This document shows, piece after piece, positions 1 through 10,639 of a stretch of 64,000 bases of DNA. The stretch is from Portulaca oleracea (Eukaryota > Streptophyta > Magnoliopsida > Caryophyllales > Portulacaceae). The position numbers were made by a program, and so were the translations under genes. The notes below the pieces were generated by a model. It was not told the DNA's origin. It saw only the letters and a program-made list of their open reading frames with translations, and did not search any database. The DNA is taken from contig CM055880.1 in NCBI GenBank assembly GCA_029582165.1, positions 4,154,001 to 4,218,000 of the forward strand, written 5' to 3'. The stretch's first letter is position 1; each line of letters starts with the position of its first letter.

Positions 1-1171
1 ATGCTAGTCAAATAGGCTACTACTCATACCTACATCCATTTTGATTTCACTTGACTTTCCTATTTTTTTCTAAAATCATCATTCTTTTCAAGTCAGATAA
101 AAATAAATGACTGTATATTTAGATTTTACTATCATCTCTGTCACTAGAGGGTGGATTCTTTGATTAACCCCCCCACCACATTGATTACCCCCCCCCCCCC
201 TCCCCAAAGCAATTACCTAAAAACAAAGATAAGATGTGTTGGTCTTGATCACCCTTCTTACCTTCCACATGGATGGGCTTTTGGGCATTAATACTACTAG
301 TTGGTCCAATCTTTATTATGATACCCAAAAACTATCCCTCCTTTATTTTTTTCTTTTCACTTTATTTTGGTAGAAATTTATGCAACCAAAGCACATGTTC
401 CCATATGAGAGTATTAAATATTTGAATTCAACAACCCACAAAAAAAGAAAAGGGGAATTGCCTCATATGATTCCATCAATATCATCTACCAAAACATGGA
501 GTCATATTTGGGTGTACTTAGGTGACATTCAATTTATAGGCAAAAACACAAATGCATACAAGCTTAAGGGTGAGGAGCAAAGGTTTTATGTTTTGGGCCA
601 CACATTAGGCATCCATGTCTAAGACTACATTGTGTATTGTTTGTACAATGTTATCAACAAAAGATATTCTATTGACTCTAAAATCTCATGAGCCCCCTCT
701 TGTGTCTTTCACATTTTTTGTTCCCAAATTTTTTAGAAAGGATTTTTTTGGTATACCATGGTATATGTCATAGTGCGTAATGGATGTGCCCAAGGCTAAC
801 ACAATTAATTATGGTTAATAGAGTCCTTGCCAACTAAGGAATTACAAAAGAGGTAGCTAACAGTAAAAGTTAGGGTAAAATCAACAACTTTCAGCAACAG
901 AAAAATGTAATGGCCGCCAAAACAGGCCCACCACGATCCGTGTTGTACACCACGTTTAGACCGTGGTAGCCACTAGCCCGTCATCTCGACCCTCGGTTTT
1001 TCTTGCTCGGCTTCGAACCCATGCTTATCCTCGTCCATTTCAGCCTAATTCTTCAATCTTTTTTGCCCAAAACTCAAATTTGGACTCCACATTATCAAGT
1101 ATCAACCCAACATTTATTTGGGGGAAGATCTAGCTAAGTAGTCCCAAGAGTGCCTTACAATTTCCCACACA
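1..1171. other. Intergenic, no gene seen
   Basis: AT-rich DNA without a credible coding exon; the only reading frame of note (380-622) has no recognisable domain. A run of C residues at about 170-206 is a simple low-complexity tract. Nothing else is supported here. Confidence 0.6.
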
Positions 1172-1460
1172 TTACCCGTTCTTTTATACGGCTGGCAGGT
1201 TGCGGTGTCACACCGTACCACAACTTTCCATATTCCACCACATCACACCACAATCCACCACAACCCACCACAATATACTTTTTCTAATTTAATTTATCTT
1301 TTTATTAAAAGTTAAATTTTCCTTATTCCACCACAACCCACCACAACTTTCCCCAACTCACCATAATCCACCACAACTTTTCTTAACCCACCACAATCCA
1401 CCATATTTCCTCAACACCGCACTGCACCATATTGCAGCCAACAGTATAAAAGAACGGGCC
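1172..1460. mobile_element. MITE, GGCCCCGTTCTTTT terminal family
   Basis: Left end reads CCCGTTCTTTTATACGGC and the right end reads AAAAGAACGGG, an inverted terminal pair. The interior is rich in CCACAACCCACCACAA-type repeats. The same ends recur many times in this window (for example 7489-7780, 15104-15401, 44711-44911). Some copies are flanked by TTA or a related trinucleotide, which fits PIF/Harbinger-derived (Tourist-like) MITEs, but no transposase is present. The exact left boundary of this copy is uncertain. Confidence 0.65.
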
Positions 1461-1865
1461 ACCACACCGCAGCCAGCCGCACCACACCATATTGCCCATT
1501 TTTTAACACTCACAACCCTTATCTTTTAGAGAATATTTCTTTAAATATTTGGCCCAAAAATTACAAAGAGAAAAAGAAAGAAATGTGATTAATTAGCTTG
1601 TTACAACTACCATTACATCTAACATTCTACCATGTCCATATGCATTGATGTGACAACAGTAAACTCAATGGCTATTCATTCATTTGACAAACCGTGTAAT
1701 CTTATAGCTGGACATCGATAAGCCACACTACCAGTTCTGCTAGAGGACTTAAAATTCCAAGTAATTAATTTATGTCCTGCGACCAAAATTAAATGTTATC
1801 TCTTAGTTGTGATATATTATATATTCAGTTTGAAAGAAAATGCCGATTTGACCAGTTTCATCATA

Positions 1866-2180
1866 AAAGAGTCCATCTTGTCTGAGTGGCAAGGGGTATG
1901 TCCATCTTATATGCCTATCCTCCAGGGTTTGAATTATGTGGGGATCGTTTCTCTTTTACCATTTCAAAAAATGTTGAAGGTAGGAGTGAGACTCATTTTT
2001 GCGTTATTGGCACGTCAGATATGTATACCATCTTGCTAGAGTTTTTTTTTTCAAATCTCAGGTGGGTAGAACATATCTGGTTAGGAGTGTGTCCTATGCA
2101 TATTTCCAATTATGTAATCGCGAAATCCCTTATTTTGAATGAGAGATTGGTTGGTTTTATTCTCAAAAATAAATAAATAA
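1866..2180 (+). mobile_element. Possible tRNA-derived SINE
   Basis: The segment starts with an A-box-like TGAGTGGCAAGG, has a B-box-like GGGTTTGAATT about 45 bp later, and ends in an AAATAAATAAATAAA tail. A related segment with the same order of blocks is at 55040-55230. Both boxes are degenerate and I see no clear target duplication. The short open frames inside (1809-2176) are not considered real. Confidence 0.35.
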
Positions 2181-2322
2181 AGTGGTATATATAGAAATTT
2201 TTTTGATAGAATTATAGAAAATACAATAACATATCAAGGCAAAATGAATAAATAAATTATAAATACTACCATAAAGTCAAGAAAAAGAAAAAACAAGGGG
2301 GAGAGAGATTATACTAGCCACT

Positions 2323-2549
2323 AGGCCTATAATTATAAAGTATAATAATTAGTACTAAATTCATGGGTAAATCAAATTTACCAATTTTATCTAAATTTAC
2401 CAAAACTTACCAAAATTTATCAGAGTTCAAAAATAAATAAAAAATTAATTTTGATATATTAGGATCGATAAATTCGATAAAAGTTATCAAAAATTGCTAA
2501 AAATTAACTTTTACCCAATTACTTTTTACCCATAAATTTTACAGGCCCT
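2323..2549. mobile_element. Short MITE with GGCCT/AGGCC ends
   Basis: An AT-rich foldback: GGGTAAAT near the left end is matched by TTTACCCA near the right, and the outer ends are GGCC with flanking TA on both sides. A second copy with very similar interior (TTTACCAAAATTTAT repeats) lies at 35152-35328, which supports a mobile family. The superfamily is not certain. Confidence 0.5.
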
Positions 2550-2753
2550 AAAATTGAAAAAAAAAATGCTCTCAAAAAACTTGGGAAGAATGTATGTGAA
2601 TATTTTTCATTTATTACGTAAAGTATATCATATAGTTCGTATATTGCAATTAATATATTAGGATATAGCCCATGCATAAGTACAAATTAACAACAACAAA
2701 TTCTAAGAAAAATTATGTTAATAGCTCATGCATGATGCATATCATTACCGGAA

Positions 2754-2756
<3 letters not shown>

Positions 2757-2817
<61 letters not shown>
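2757..2817. repeat. (TA)n microsatellite
   Basis: About 30 perfect TA units. Other TA arrays are at 8411-8453, 22466-22492 and 55247-55294. Confidence 0.95.
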
Positions 2818-2819
<2 letters not shown>

Positions 2820-3240
2820 TCCTGTTATCAATACATATGTATAAGGTCCATAAATTCAATAGTTTTCAAGCTTTTAGTTGTAACGGTACAATGAAAACAG
2901 TGGTGTAGGAAGTTCCTAGCCTTAAGCTATAAGAACATGATATCATCTTATCATGGCATGAAGCAATCCAATAACCATCCAAAATTTGATGGACCACTAA
3001 AGATCTTTGGGCCCAATGTATGTATATATGTGAACATATGTTATGTTCAATCATAATCCTCAACATAAATAAGTTATTCAATTGTAATAATTAGTGCAAC
3101 TGTTCAATGAGAACAAGATTGAGTATACAGTAGCATACTGAAAATAAATAGATATTTCACACTTTGTAGTGTGGTGATCACATTTTCTTTTGGTTTAATT
3201 TTTAATTAATAATTAATTTATCACATAAGATTTTTATAAA

Positions 3241-3653
3241 GGAATATAGGATTGTAATGTATCATATTTTAGATTTTAGGATTATGGTAAGTTGAACTTT
3301 AAAATTGTATTATAGTAAACTGAATTGTGAAACTATTGGACTACGGTGCACCACCACTGTGTCGGGTGAAATTAAAGTATGACAGATGAAACTCCAATAG
3401 GATTAACATTTCATGACTTGGATTTTAGTACACCATAGTATGACTAATTAATTGCAGTACTCCAAACATTTCAACCATTAGATTGTGCTACTTCAAACTA
3501 AGACAATCCACCGAGTTGGTTTCAGTACCCAACTCGAAAGTGGTACTTTATAGTCCAATTATTTTACAATTTGGTTTACTGTGATACAATTTTAAAGTCG
3601 AGCTTACCACGATCCAAAGACATAAAGTACGGTGCACTGCGATCCAATTTTCC
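3241..3653. mobile_element. Foldback Mutator-like MITE
   Basis: The left arm (about 3241-3350) is an imperfect inverted copy of the right arm (about 3545-3653); the shared core includes ACTTTAAAATTGTAT and its reverse complement, and GGTAAG/CTTACC. The ends read GGAATATAGGATTG and, reversed, GGAAAATTGGATCG. The 10 bp on each side, TTTTTATAAA and TTTTATTAAA, match at 8 of 10 positions, as expected for an old Mutator-type duplication. The ends resemble those of the 22494-23033 element. Confidence 0.6.
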
Positions 3654-4380
3654 TTTTATTAAAAAAAACAATGTTTTACTTTTTTTAATAGTACTTTTAC
3701 AATGAATTTAATGACAACTTTATTTGATAAATTATCATACAAATTAAGAAATTGATGGTCAAAAATTTTTACATGAAAATATAAAAGATAAAAAAAACAC
3801 AGGTAGTAACAATTACATACCATATCTATATAGAATTATAGATAAGAGTTCCATCAATTAATACAAACCCATACTCATACATGCATGATACATAGCTGCT
3901 ATTCCTTGAAAAATAGCAACCTCAACAAAATTAACTAAAACATAAATAAATACATTTATGCTAATACTACTCAAATATACTAATGGTGGGTAGTAAAATT
4001 CCACCTCTGCCCTCCCCTTTACTGCCTTACAACAGGAGAGGAAAAATCACACTCTCAAAGGGCCAAAATTACAAAAAATAAAATAAAATCAAGAAGATCC
4101 CTCCAATTAAAAAGGGTATCCTTCTTTCTTAAAAAAAAAAAGAAATAATAAGGGCAAGTCTCTTAAAAATAATTAGCCCCCTTTCCCACTTAATTATACC
4201 CCTAGTTAATCTTTTCCCAAATAAACATTTCCTTATACATTATTTTCATTTTTCATAACATATACTAGCTACTACTATGATATTTGGTCTCACTTTTTTA
4301 TGAGACGTTCTCACCCAATATAACAATCTCACGAACTATATAATTATCACTTTAAATTAGTTAATTAATCAGTGGACTGA
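3654..4380. other. Intergenic 3' flank of the expansin gene
   Basis: AT-rich DNA with A/T runs (for example 4131-4141). It lies downstream of the expansin stop on the minus strand and probably contains its 3' UTR and poly(A) site, which I cannot place exactly. Confidence 0.4.
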
Positions 4381-6795
4381 TCAACGGAATTGGGCCCCGG
4401 AGAAGGTCTGGCCAAAGCACCAGCCGGCGGGGGCCACATTGTAGGATACGACGCTCCGACCGTCACTGGTGGTGACTCGGAAAGAGAGAGACTGACCGTT
4501 GAGGTACAAGTTACTTTGCCAATTTTGCCCCCAGTTTCGGGACATGGGCTGCCATCGGGTCCGCGAACCCTTGATGGCAACCCCGTGGACGTCCCCGGCG
4601 CCACCAACATTGGTGATGAGGACGAGGTTGAAGTAGGAATGTCCGTTTATTGTGAACCTTATCCCTCCGCTCCTCCGGCAGGGTACCCTACGTACGTACA
4701 CAAACATGCACCCACCTAATTAATTCGCTTGTTTTTCTAGTTAGGACACAACGTGATAATGTACGTACCAATATCATTTTCATTAAAGAATATTCGTAAG
4801 AAGACAAAGTGAGGGGAGTAGAAAAACAGTAACTAGTACGTTACTACATTAGGTAGATTTTTCTTAGTAAAAGTTGTAAAACACTTTGTAATTAAACTTT
4901 TCCTTTTAGCTTAGGTCTTTAAATAAAAGTCAAGTCTTTTCCAAAAGCTATTTAGAAAGTATATTTAAATTAATCAATAAATTTTTTTTTATCATATGTC
5001 AATTGCATTGGATGACCCTCCGCAACATACGGTATAACTAATGTCACTTTCTTAATTTCTATCTCTCTTGCTCCATTTTCTCCCCTATTAAGCCATTTTA
5101 GTGTCAATTTGAAAAGAAAATTATTATTTGACGAAATCAATCTAATTTTTCATAAATTTTCCATTTATCTCTCATTCTTCTATTTGCTTTTAATTCAAAT
5201 GGAGAAAAAAAGTTTCATTTTTTTCAAACTCATTTCTCAAGAACCAAGTAAAACCTAACTCTTATTTCATTTCCTTTTTCCTTTTTACTTTCATTAAGCT
5301 CACTGATAGTAACAATCCAAACAGTCAATACAAACGATCAATAATAAATTGGTTGACAAACAGGGCCTTTATAGTAGTGGACGTAGTACACACCTTCGGT
5401 AGACGACGGGGACGATGCCAGCCTTGTACTGAGCAATGTGCTGGAAAATAGGCTGAGACAGGTCAAAGTGGTGGTTGGGAGGGCTGCACCACCCATTCGG
5501 GGGGCAGAAGTTGGTGGCAGTCACCACTATCGACCCCAGCAAACACCACTTTGGGTCGTTTGCACACCGGATTTCGTAGCACGACCCGCACGCCAGCCCG
5601 TTGTTGAACAGTGCTGTGCTCAGCGCGGCCGTGCTCGTCCCGTACCCTTGACTGTACAGGTTCCCGTACCCACATGCACCCCCTGCATTATTCCATTCAT
5701 TAATAAAAATTAGTTCCATCAAAATTGTGCATTGGGGGTTCAAAGTCATACACAATTATCTATTGCTCCCTCCGTCTCCTAATGAATATGAATTTTCTTA
5801 ACTATTTTGGCCATTTTTATTTGTCAATTTTACATTTTCAATAATTAAAATACTCATATTACTCTTAATTAGGCCCCGTTCTTTTGTGTGTTGCGTTTGC
5901 GTTGCGTTGCGTTTGCGTTAAGTTGCGGTGAAAATAGTTAAAAAGTAATCGTAATTTGAGTTATGTTGCGGTAAGTTGCGTTACGTTTGGATGCGTTAAC
6001 GCATAAAAGAACAGAGCCTAGAATTATTGTGATTTTTTTTACCTTTTAAAATTCTCCTTTATACATCTATTTTCCTTAATGAGAGATATACATGTCCAAA
6101 CGTAAATTTTTTTCCACTCTATTTCCGGGACACATTGGTTTTGCAAAGTTAATTTTAGTGACACTAAAAAAGGGACGGGGGGAGTATCTCCATCACTAAA
6201 TAAATACTCTCTCTGTTCTTTTTTATCTGTCATTTACGGTTTTCAGTGCCAATTTTTAATCAATAATTTCTAATATAAAACTTTTATAGAAAAATATAAT
6301 ATTATACTTTTTTAATAGTATTTTTTATTACGAATCTAATGATATCAATTTTGTATGATGAATCATTATACAAATTAAGATATTGACGGTCAAAGTTTTT
6401 GCCACAATTCCCTAGACGACAGATAAAACAAAACGGAAGTAGTATCAATTTGACTAAGTTTTGACCGTTGGTTATTCACAAATATATTGTACTAAAAATT
6501 ATCGTGGCGTTACTTTGACATCGTAACTCCTCATTATAATTTACGAGTAATCAACAGTCAAAGCTTAGTCAAACTGACATTTATTTAGGGACGGCGGAGG
6601 TAGTAGCTACATTTGTACGTACGTACCCATTGTCCCAGAAGCGTCGCCTCCTCCGTAGAAGGTGGCGTGGGCCCCAATCCAGGCACCACCACCGCCGCCG
6701 CCATGATAACGGTGCCAGCTGCCCCTGCCGTAGGCGTCGGCAAATGTGGCAAACCCGAGAAGACCCAGAAGGAGAATTGCAGCATTTATCCCCAT
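4381..6795 (-). CDS. Alpha-expansin, 3 exons, 254 aa
   Basis: Secreted cell-wall-loosening protein that acts on cellulose/xyloglucan contacts without hydrolysis. Exons on the minus strand: 6627-6795, 5394-5682 and 4381-4687, all with GT..AG borders and matching phases; the total of 765 nt gives 254 aa, the usual length for EXPA. Residues 1-21 form a signal peptide ending FADA. The six-stranded barrel domain shows GGACGYG (57-63), its cysteine series, and the conserved HFD at about 128-130. The C-terminal binding domain has [15 protein letters not shown] and [12 protein letters not shown] and ends FSGAQFR. The intron positions match those of plant EXPA genes. The start at 6795 was chosen because it directly precedes the signal peptide; an in-frame ATG at 6807 would add four residues. 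Intron 1 holds several MITEs. Which EXPA member it is cannot be told. Confidence 0.95.
5766..6184. mobile_element. Stowaway-like MITE in expansin intron 1
   Basis: Ends read CTCCCTCCGTCTC and GGGACGGGGGGAG, a Stowaway-type inverted pair. The right flank is TA, the left is TG, so the TA duplication is imperfect. A second MITE (5872-6018) sits inside it. It lies wholly within intron 1 of the expansin gene. Confidence 0.65.
5872..6018. mobile_element. MITE (GGCCCCGTTCTTTT family) nested in a Stowaway
   Basis: Left end GGCCCCGTTCTTTTGTG, right end CATAAAAGAACAGAGCC. The interior is built of GCGTTGCGTTTGCGTT-like repeats and belongs to the GCGTT subtype also seen at 7240-7360, 13189-13339 and 44711-44911. 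Confidence 0.75.
6207..6442. mobile_element. Degenerate Stowaway-like MITE
   Basis: Flanked by TA on both sides. The ends CTCTCTCTGTTC and AACGGAAGTAG are a weak inverted pair. It is immediately followed by another inverted repeat (AATTTGACTAAG at about 6449 against CTTAGTCAAACT at about 6565, ending near GGGACGGCGGAGG at 6590-6602), which may be a further partial copy. All of this is inside expansin intron 1. Confidence 0.45.
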
Positions 6796-7021
6796 TTTCC
6801 TGCACATTAATAAATTGAATTCATGAGATGCCATTTTAGATACTTTTCTTATATATGTAAGTATAGATATTTTTGAGTAGTTATAAATAATATGGCTAAA
6901 TGCAAATGCATGCTGAAAGTAGTTAGGGAGAGAGAAGAGTACATTTTGGTAAGAGAGAATAGAGTGGGAGGAGTTTACAAGAAAGATGTGTTGTGAGGAG
7001 GGGAGAGGAGAAGAAGGGGTG

Positions 7022-7032
7022 AAATAAATAGG
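7022..7032 (-). promoter_or_regulatory. Possible TATA box of the expansin gene
   Basis: On the minus strand the sequence CCTATTTATTTC lies about 230 bp upstream of the chosen ATG in a pyrimidine-rich leader region. No other good TATA-like site is seen between it and the start. This is inference only. Confidence 0.35.
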
Positions 7033-7239
7033 CAAATGGGAAGAGAGTAAATGCGAAAAGCGGTTTTGGAACAGTGAAAAGTGGTTTTGTGGGGGCAAAG
7101 CGTGTGGTTTTGTAGTGGAGGAAGAGGAAGACTGGAGGAGGGAAGGTGGTTTAAATTGAGAAGTGCCAAGTGATGGGGAAGCGCACATGCATGCCGGGGT
7201 ACTGCGGGGGCCCTCTACAACCACCTTTTTCCTTATTCA

Positions 7240-7360
7240 GGTCTCGTTCTTTTGTGTGTTGCGTTTGCGTTGCGGTTAGTTGCGGTGGAAATAGTAAAAA
7301 GATAATGGTAATTTGTGGTATGTTGCGGTTAGTTGCGTTAACGCACAAAAGAATGGTGTC
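7240..7360. mobile_element. MITE, GCGTT subtype
   Basis: Left end GGTCTCGTTCTTTTGTG, right end CACAAAAGAATGGTGTC followed by TTA; the interior contains TTGCGTTTGCGTTGCGG. Same family as 5872-6018. Confidence 0.7.
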
Positions 7361-7488
7361 TTACCCCTTCTTTTACTTGATCGGTAACAGTTGTACGTAA
7401 ATGAGTCGAACCGATTCTAAAATGGTTAAGAAAGTCCAATTTGGAGCTCATCGAGCTTGAATAGTCTAGGCTCGATCTGGTTCATTAT

Positions 7489-7780
7489 GGCCCCGTTCTT
7501 TTATACGGCTGACTGCGGTATGACGCGGTGCGGTGTAGTGGAGTTGTGATGGGTTTGGAAAAGTTGTGGTGGATTGTGAAAAATTGTGGTGATTTTTAGT
7601 TTTAATAATTGTAAATGTATTGAAAAATGTGAAATTGTGGTGGGTTGTGGAAAGTTTAAATTAGAAAAATTAAATTAGAAAAAAGTAGATTGTGATAGAT
7701 TGTGTGGGTTGTGGTAGAATATGGCAAGTTGCGGTGAGGTGTGGCACCGCAACCAGCCAGCCGCATAAAAGAACAGAGCC
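7489..7780. mobile_element. MITE, GTGGTG subtype
   Basis: Left end GGCCCCGTTCTTTTATACGGC, right end GCATAAAAGAACAGAGCC, flanked by TAT on both sides. The interior is rich in TTGTGGTGGATTGTG-like repeats, a second internal subtype that shares ends with the GCGTT subtype. Confidence 0.75.
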
Positions 7781-7901
7781 TATATGTTCGGTTTGGTTCA
7801 TAATTGATTGGCACAAGATATTCCTGTAATTTAACTAGAAATTTTTTTTTTGAAACCGAGCAAAACGTACACTCCCGGCCGTTGGAAGTTTACTCAACTT
7901 A

Positions 7902-8408
7902 GGCCATGTTCTTTTATGCGGTATTTTGCGGTATGACGCGGTTTTGTGGTGAAATTGTGGCGGGTTATTGGTATATTATGGTGGGTTTTTTTGTATATAT
8001 ATAAATATTGTATTGGTAATTGTGAAAAAGTAATTTGTGGTGAGTTGTGGCGAATTGTGGCGAATTGTGGTAGAATGGTATTTTGTGGTGGGTTGTGGCC
8101 AGAATTGCAGTAAATGCGTAATTCAGTTTGTCAAAAGAAAGAAAAGGCTTAATTAGAAAAAAAATATCAAATTTATTATCTAATATCAAAATACTTAGCT
8201 GAGCCAAGCTCCCTAGGCTTGAGCTTGACTTGATACTATAGATATCTAAGCGGAGCCAAGCTTTTTTCAAATCAAGTTAAAGACTGCTTTTTCTGCGGTT
8301 AAACCAGCTATGATTCAGCCATTCTGCATGACTACAACCCACTACAGAATACCATTCTACCACAATTCACCATAATCCACCACAAATTACTTTTTCACAA
8401 TTACCAAT

Positions 8409-8456
<48 letters not shown>

Positions 8457-8547
8457 AAAAACTCACCACAACATACCAATAACCCGCCATAATTTCACCA
8501 CACCATACCACGTCATACCGTAGAATACCGCATGAAAGAATAAAGCC
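7902..8547. mobile_element. Long foldback MITE with internal TA array
   Basis: Ends are GGCCATGTTCTTTTATGCGG and CGCATGAAAGAATAAAGCC with flanking TTA and TAA. The left arm (7902-8110) is an inverted copy of the right arm (about 8310-8547); for example AGAATGGTATTTTGTGG is matched by its reverse complement near 8340. The right arm contains a (TA)n array at 8411-8453. The open frame at 7965-8270 is a by-product of the repeat. Confidence 0.65.
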
Positions 8548-9828
8548 TAAATTGAACTTTGACCAAGTCGAGTCTATGCCACTCTTATGAATTAATTTTG
8601 AATAATGTTTTTTTGACTTGGAATTAACTTTTGAAAAATTTCAAAGCATGCTTCTCAGTTCTCATAGATCAAGAGCAGTTTTGTCCATGTTTACATAATT
8701 ACATTGTTTATGCCCTCGTCGGGTTATGGTCCCTAACCAAACATGCATGCTCTCTCCTTCATTTGTGTCTCTACTAGCATGCATATACGACCAAATTATA
8801 AAAAGCTCAAAATTAAATTTGCGTCTCTACTAAGCTACTAGCATACAACCAAATACATTTGCGTCTCCACTAGCAATATTATGAGCTACTAGTACTACAT
8901 TTGTATGTCTACTACCATACCACCAAATACAAAAGATCAAATCAAGAATCTATTCGGTAAGACTGGCATTCATGTTCTTTTACCGTTGAATTTTGATTGA
9001 TATCTCGCTGATGCTCTATTTTACTGTTACTTTTTTATTGATATACCATTGAATTTATAAAAATACGTAGTTTCTAATAAAAGGTTGTTATATAAATTAA
9101 AACTATTAACCAAAATTTTTAAAAATTAAATACATGTATTTCACAGCATTAGATATGGAAGGGGAGAAGAATAATCAAACTACCTATATATGATTTACAC
9201 CTTACATACATATTAATGATACATAAGCATGATTCATGACTCTATGACTAGTGGATGGCCATCTTACCAAATGTCACTCAATAATTATCCTAATAATTTG
9301 TTTAATCCAGGTACTATCATAATAATGATTATGACTTAGCTCTGGCAATTATAATCATGCACAGTAAATATAAAGGCACGGAAATTAAAGCTAGATTACA
9401 TATAATGACATACTCTCTCAATTTTTTTTAATCTTCCTTTTAAGTTTTAACTAAAACTTCCTATTTCATGTCATCTATGTCATGATTATATATACCTTAA
9501 TCTATCTAACAAAGTAGTCTTCTCACACTTTTTTTGAATATATAAATGAAATATAGGGAGCTTAATTAGAAATTATTTTAAAAAAAAAAGTAAAATAGGA
9601 GTTAAGGTTGTTGGATGTATCTTGCATACAAGTAAGCTAGATCGAGTATGCCTAAAAATTTATTTATCTGTCACTTTATAATCCTAATATTTATTATTAT
9701 TATTTTTATTATTATTTTTGTACATAACATTCTTTAAAAAATCAATTTTAATTAAAACAATTTAAGCAATTTTAAATTACCCCATAAGCTTTTTTGAAAT
9801 ATTGATTTTGGGTGTAATTAGGAATTTA
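8548..9828. other. Intergenic, no gene seen
   Basis: AT-rich sequence with short local repeats of the type GCGTCTCTACTAGCAT (about 8760-8930). No coding exon, RNA gene or complete mobile element is supported. Confidence 0.5.
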
Positions 9829-10635
9829 GGCCTGTTTCTTTCATGGTTAAGAAATCATGCACATGTACCTAATGATTTGCCACAACCCACCACATTTTAC
9901 CGCAAGTCATTATTTTTCTCTCTCCTCACTTTTCTCCTCTACTTTTTACATTCTCTCTCCTTGCCTACCCCACATACCAATAACCTGAGTTTTTTGCATT
10001 TTGGACCCCGAATTTTAGGGGTATTTACATTCTGAACCCTTGGTTTTCAACATTAGCATTTTGGACCCTAAAGTTTGTAGGCTGAATAAAAAAAAACCTT
10101 TAAGTTTGTGGACCGAAGAAAAAGGACCATGTCTCATTTTTTATTTTCCTCCAATGTTTGAATTTATCTCCCGATCGACGTCAAACTTTAGGACTATGGT
10201 TAAAACTAATATTAAAGCTATAATACACCTCTCTTATTCGTGTTGAGACTACTTAGACCCCTGAGTACATGGTTTTAAGTAACTCCAACATGAATAAAAG
10301 AGGTTTATTATAACTTTAATATCGGTTTTAACCTTAGTCTTGAAGTTTGATGCCAATGGGGAGAGAAATTCAAACATGGAAAGAAAAAGAAAAATGGGAA
10401 ACGAGCTTTTTTTTCACCTAACAAACTTTAGGGTCCTTTTTTTTCGGCCTACAAACTTTAAGGTCCAAAATGTTAATGTTGAAAACCAAGGGTTCAGAAT
10501 GTAAATACCCCTAAAATTTGGGGTCCAAAATGCAAAACACCCCCAATAACCTACCACAATTCCACCACACCTCACCACAATTCCACCACACTTCACCACA
10601 CCATTCCGCAAAATATCGCATGAAAGAACATGGCC
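9829..10635. mobile_element. MITE split by a nested Mutator-like MITE
   Basis: The outer element begins GGCCTGTTTCTTTCATGG after TTA and ends CATGAAAGAACATGGCC before CTA. Its body (CCACAACCCACCACA and AATTCCACCACACC repeats) is interrupted at 9987-10542 by another foldback element flanked by CCAATAACCT on both sides. Confidence 0.7.
9987..10542. mobile_element. Mutator-like foldback MITE, 10-bp target duplication
   Basis: About 556 bp. The two halves are near-complete inverted copies: TTTTGCATTTTGGACCC at the left against its reverse complement at the right. The target duplication CCAATAACCT (9977-9986 and 10543-10552) is perfect. A close relative is at 18426-18969, with the same interior (for example GGACTATGGTTAAAACTAA). 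A more distant one with related outer ends is at 58382-58898. No transposase is present. Confidence 0.85.
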
Positions 10636-10639
10636 CTAG

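Noticed and set aside
6607..7224. 205-codon frame extending the expansin first exon upstream
   Set aside because: The extra N-terminus has no similarity to expansins and would bury the signal peptide; it is 5' leader and upstream DNA that happens to be open.
7965..8270. 101-codon minus-strand frame
   Set aside because: It lies within a foldback MITE and its translation consists of MITE repeats.
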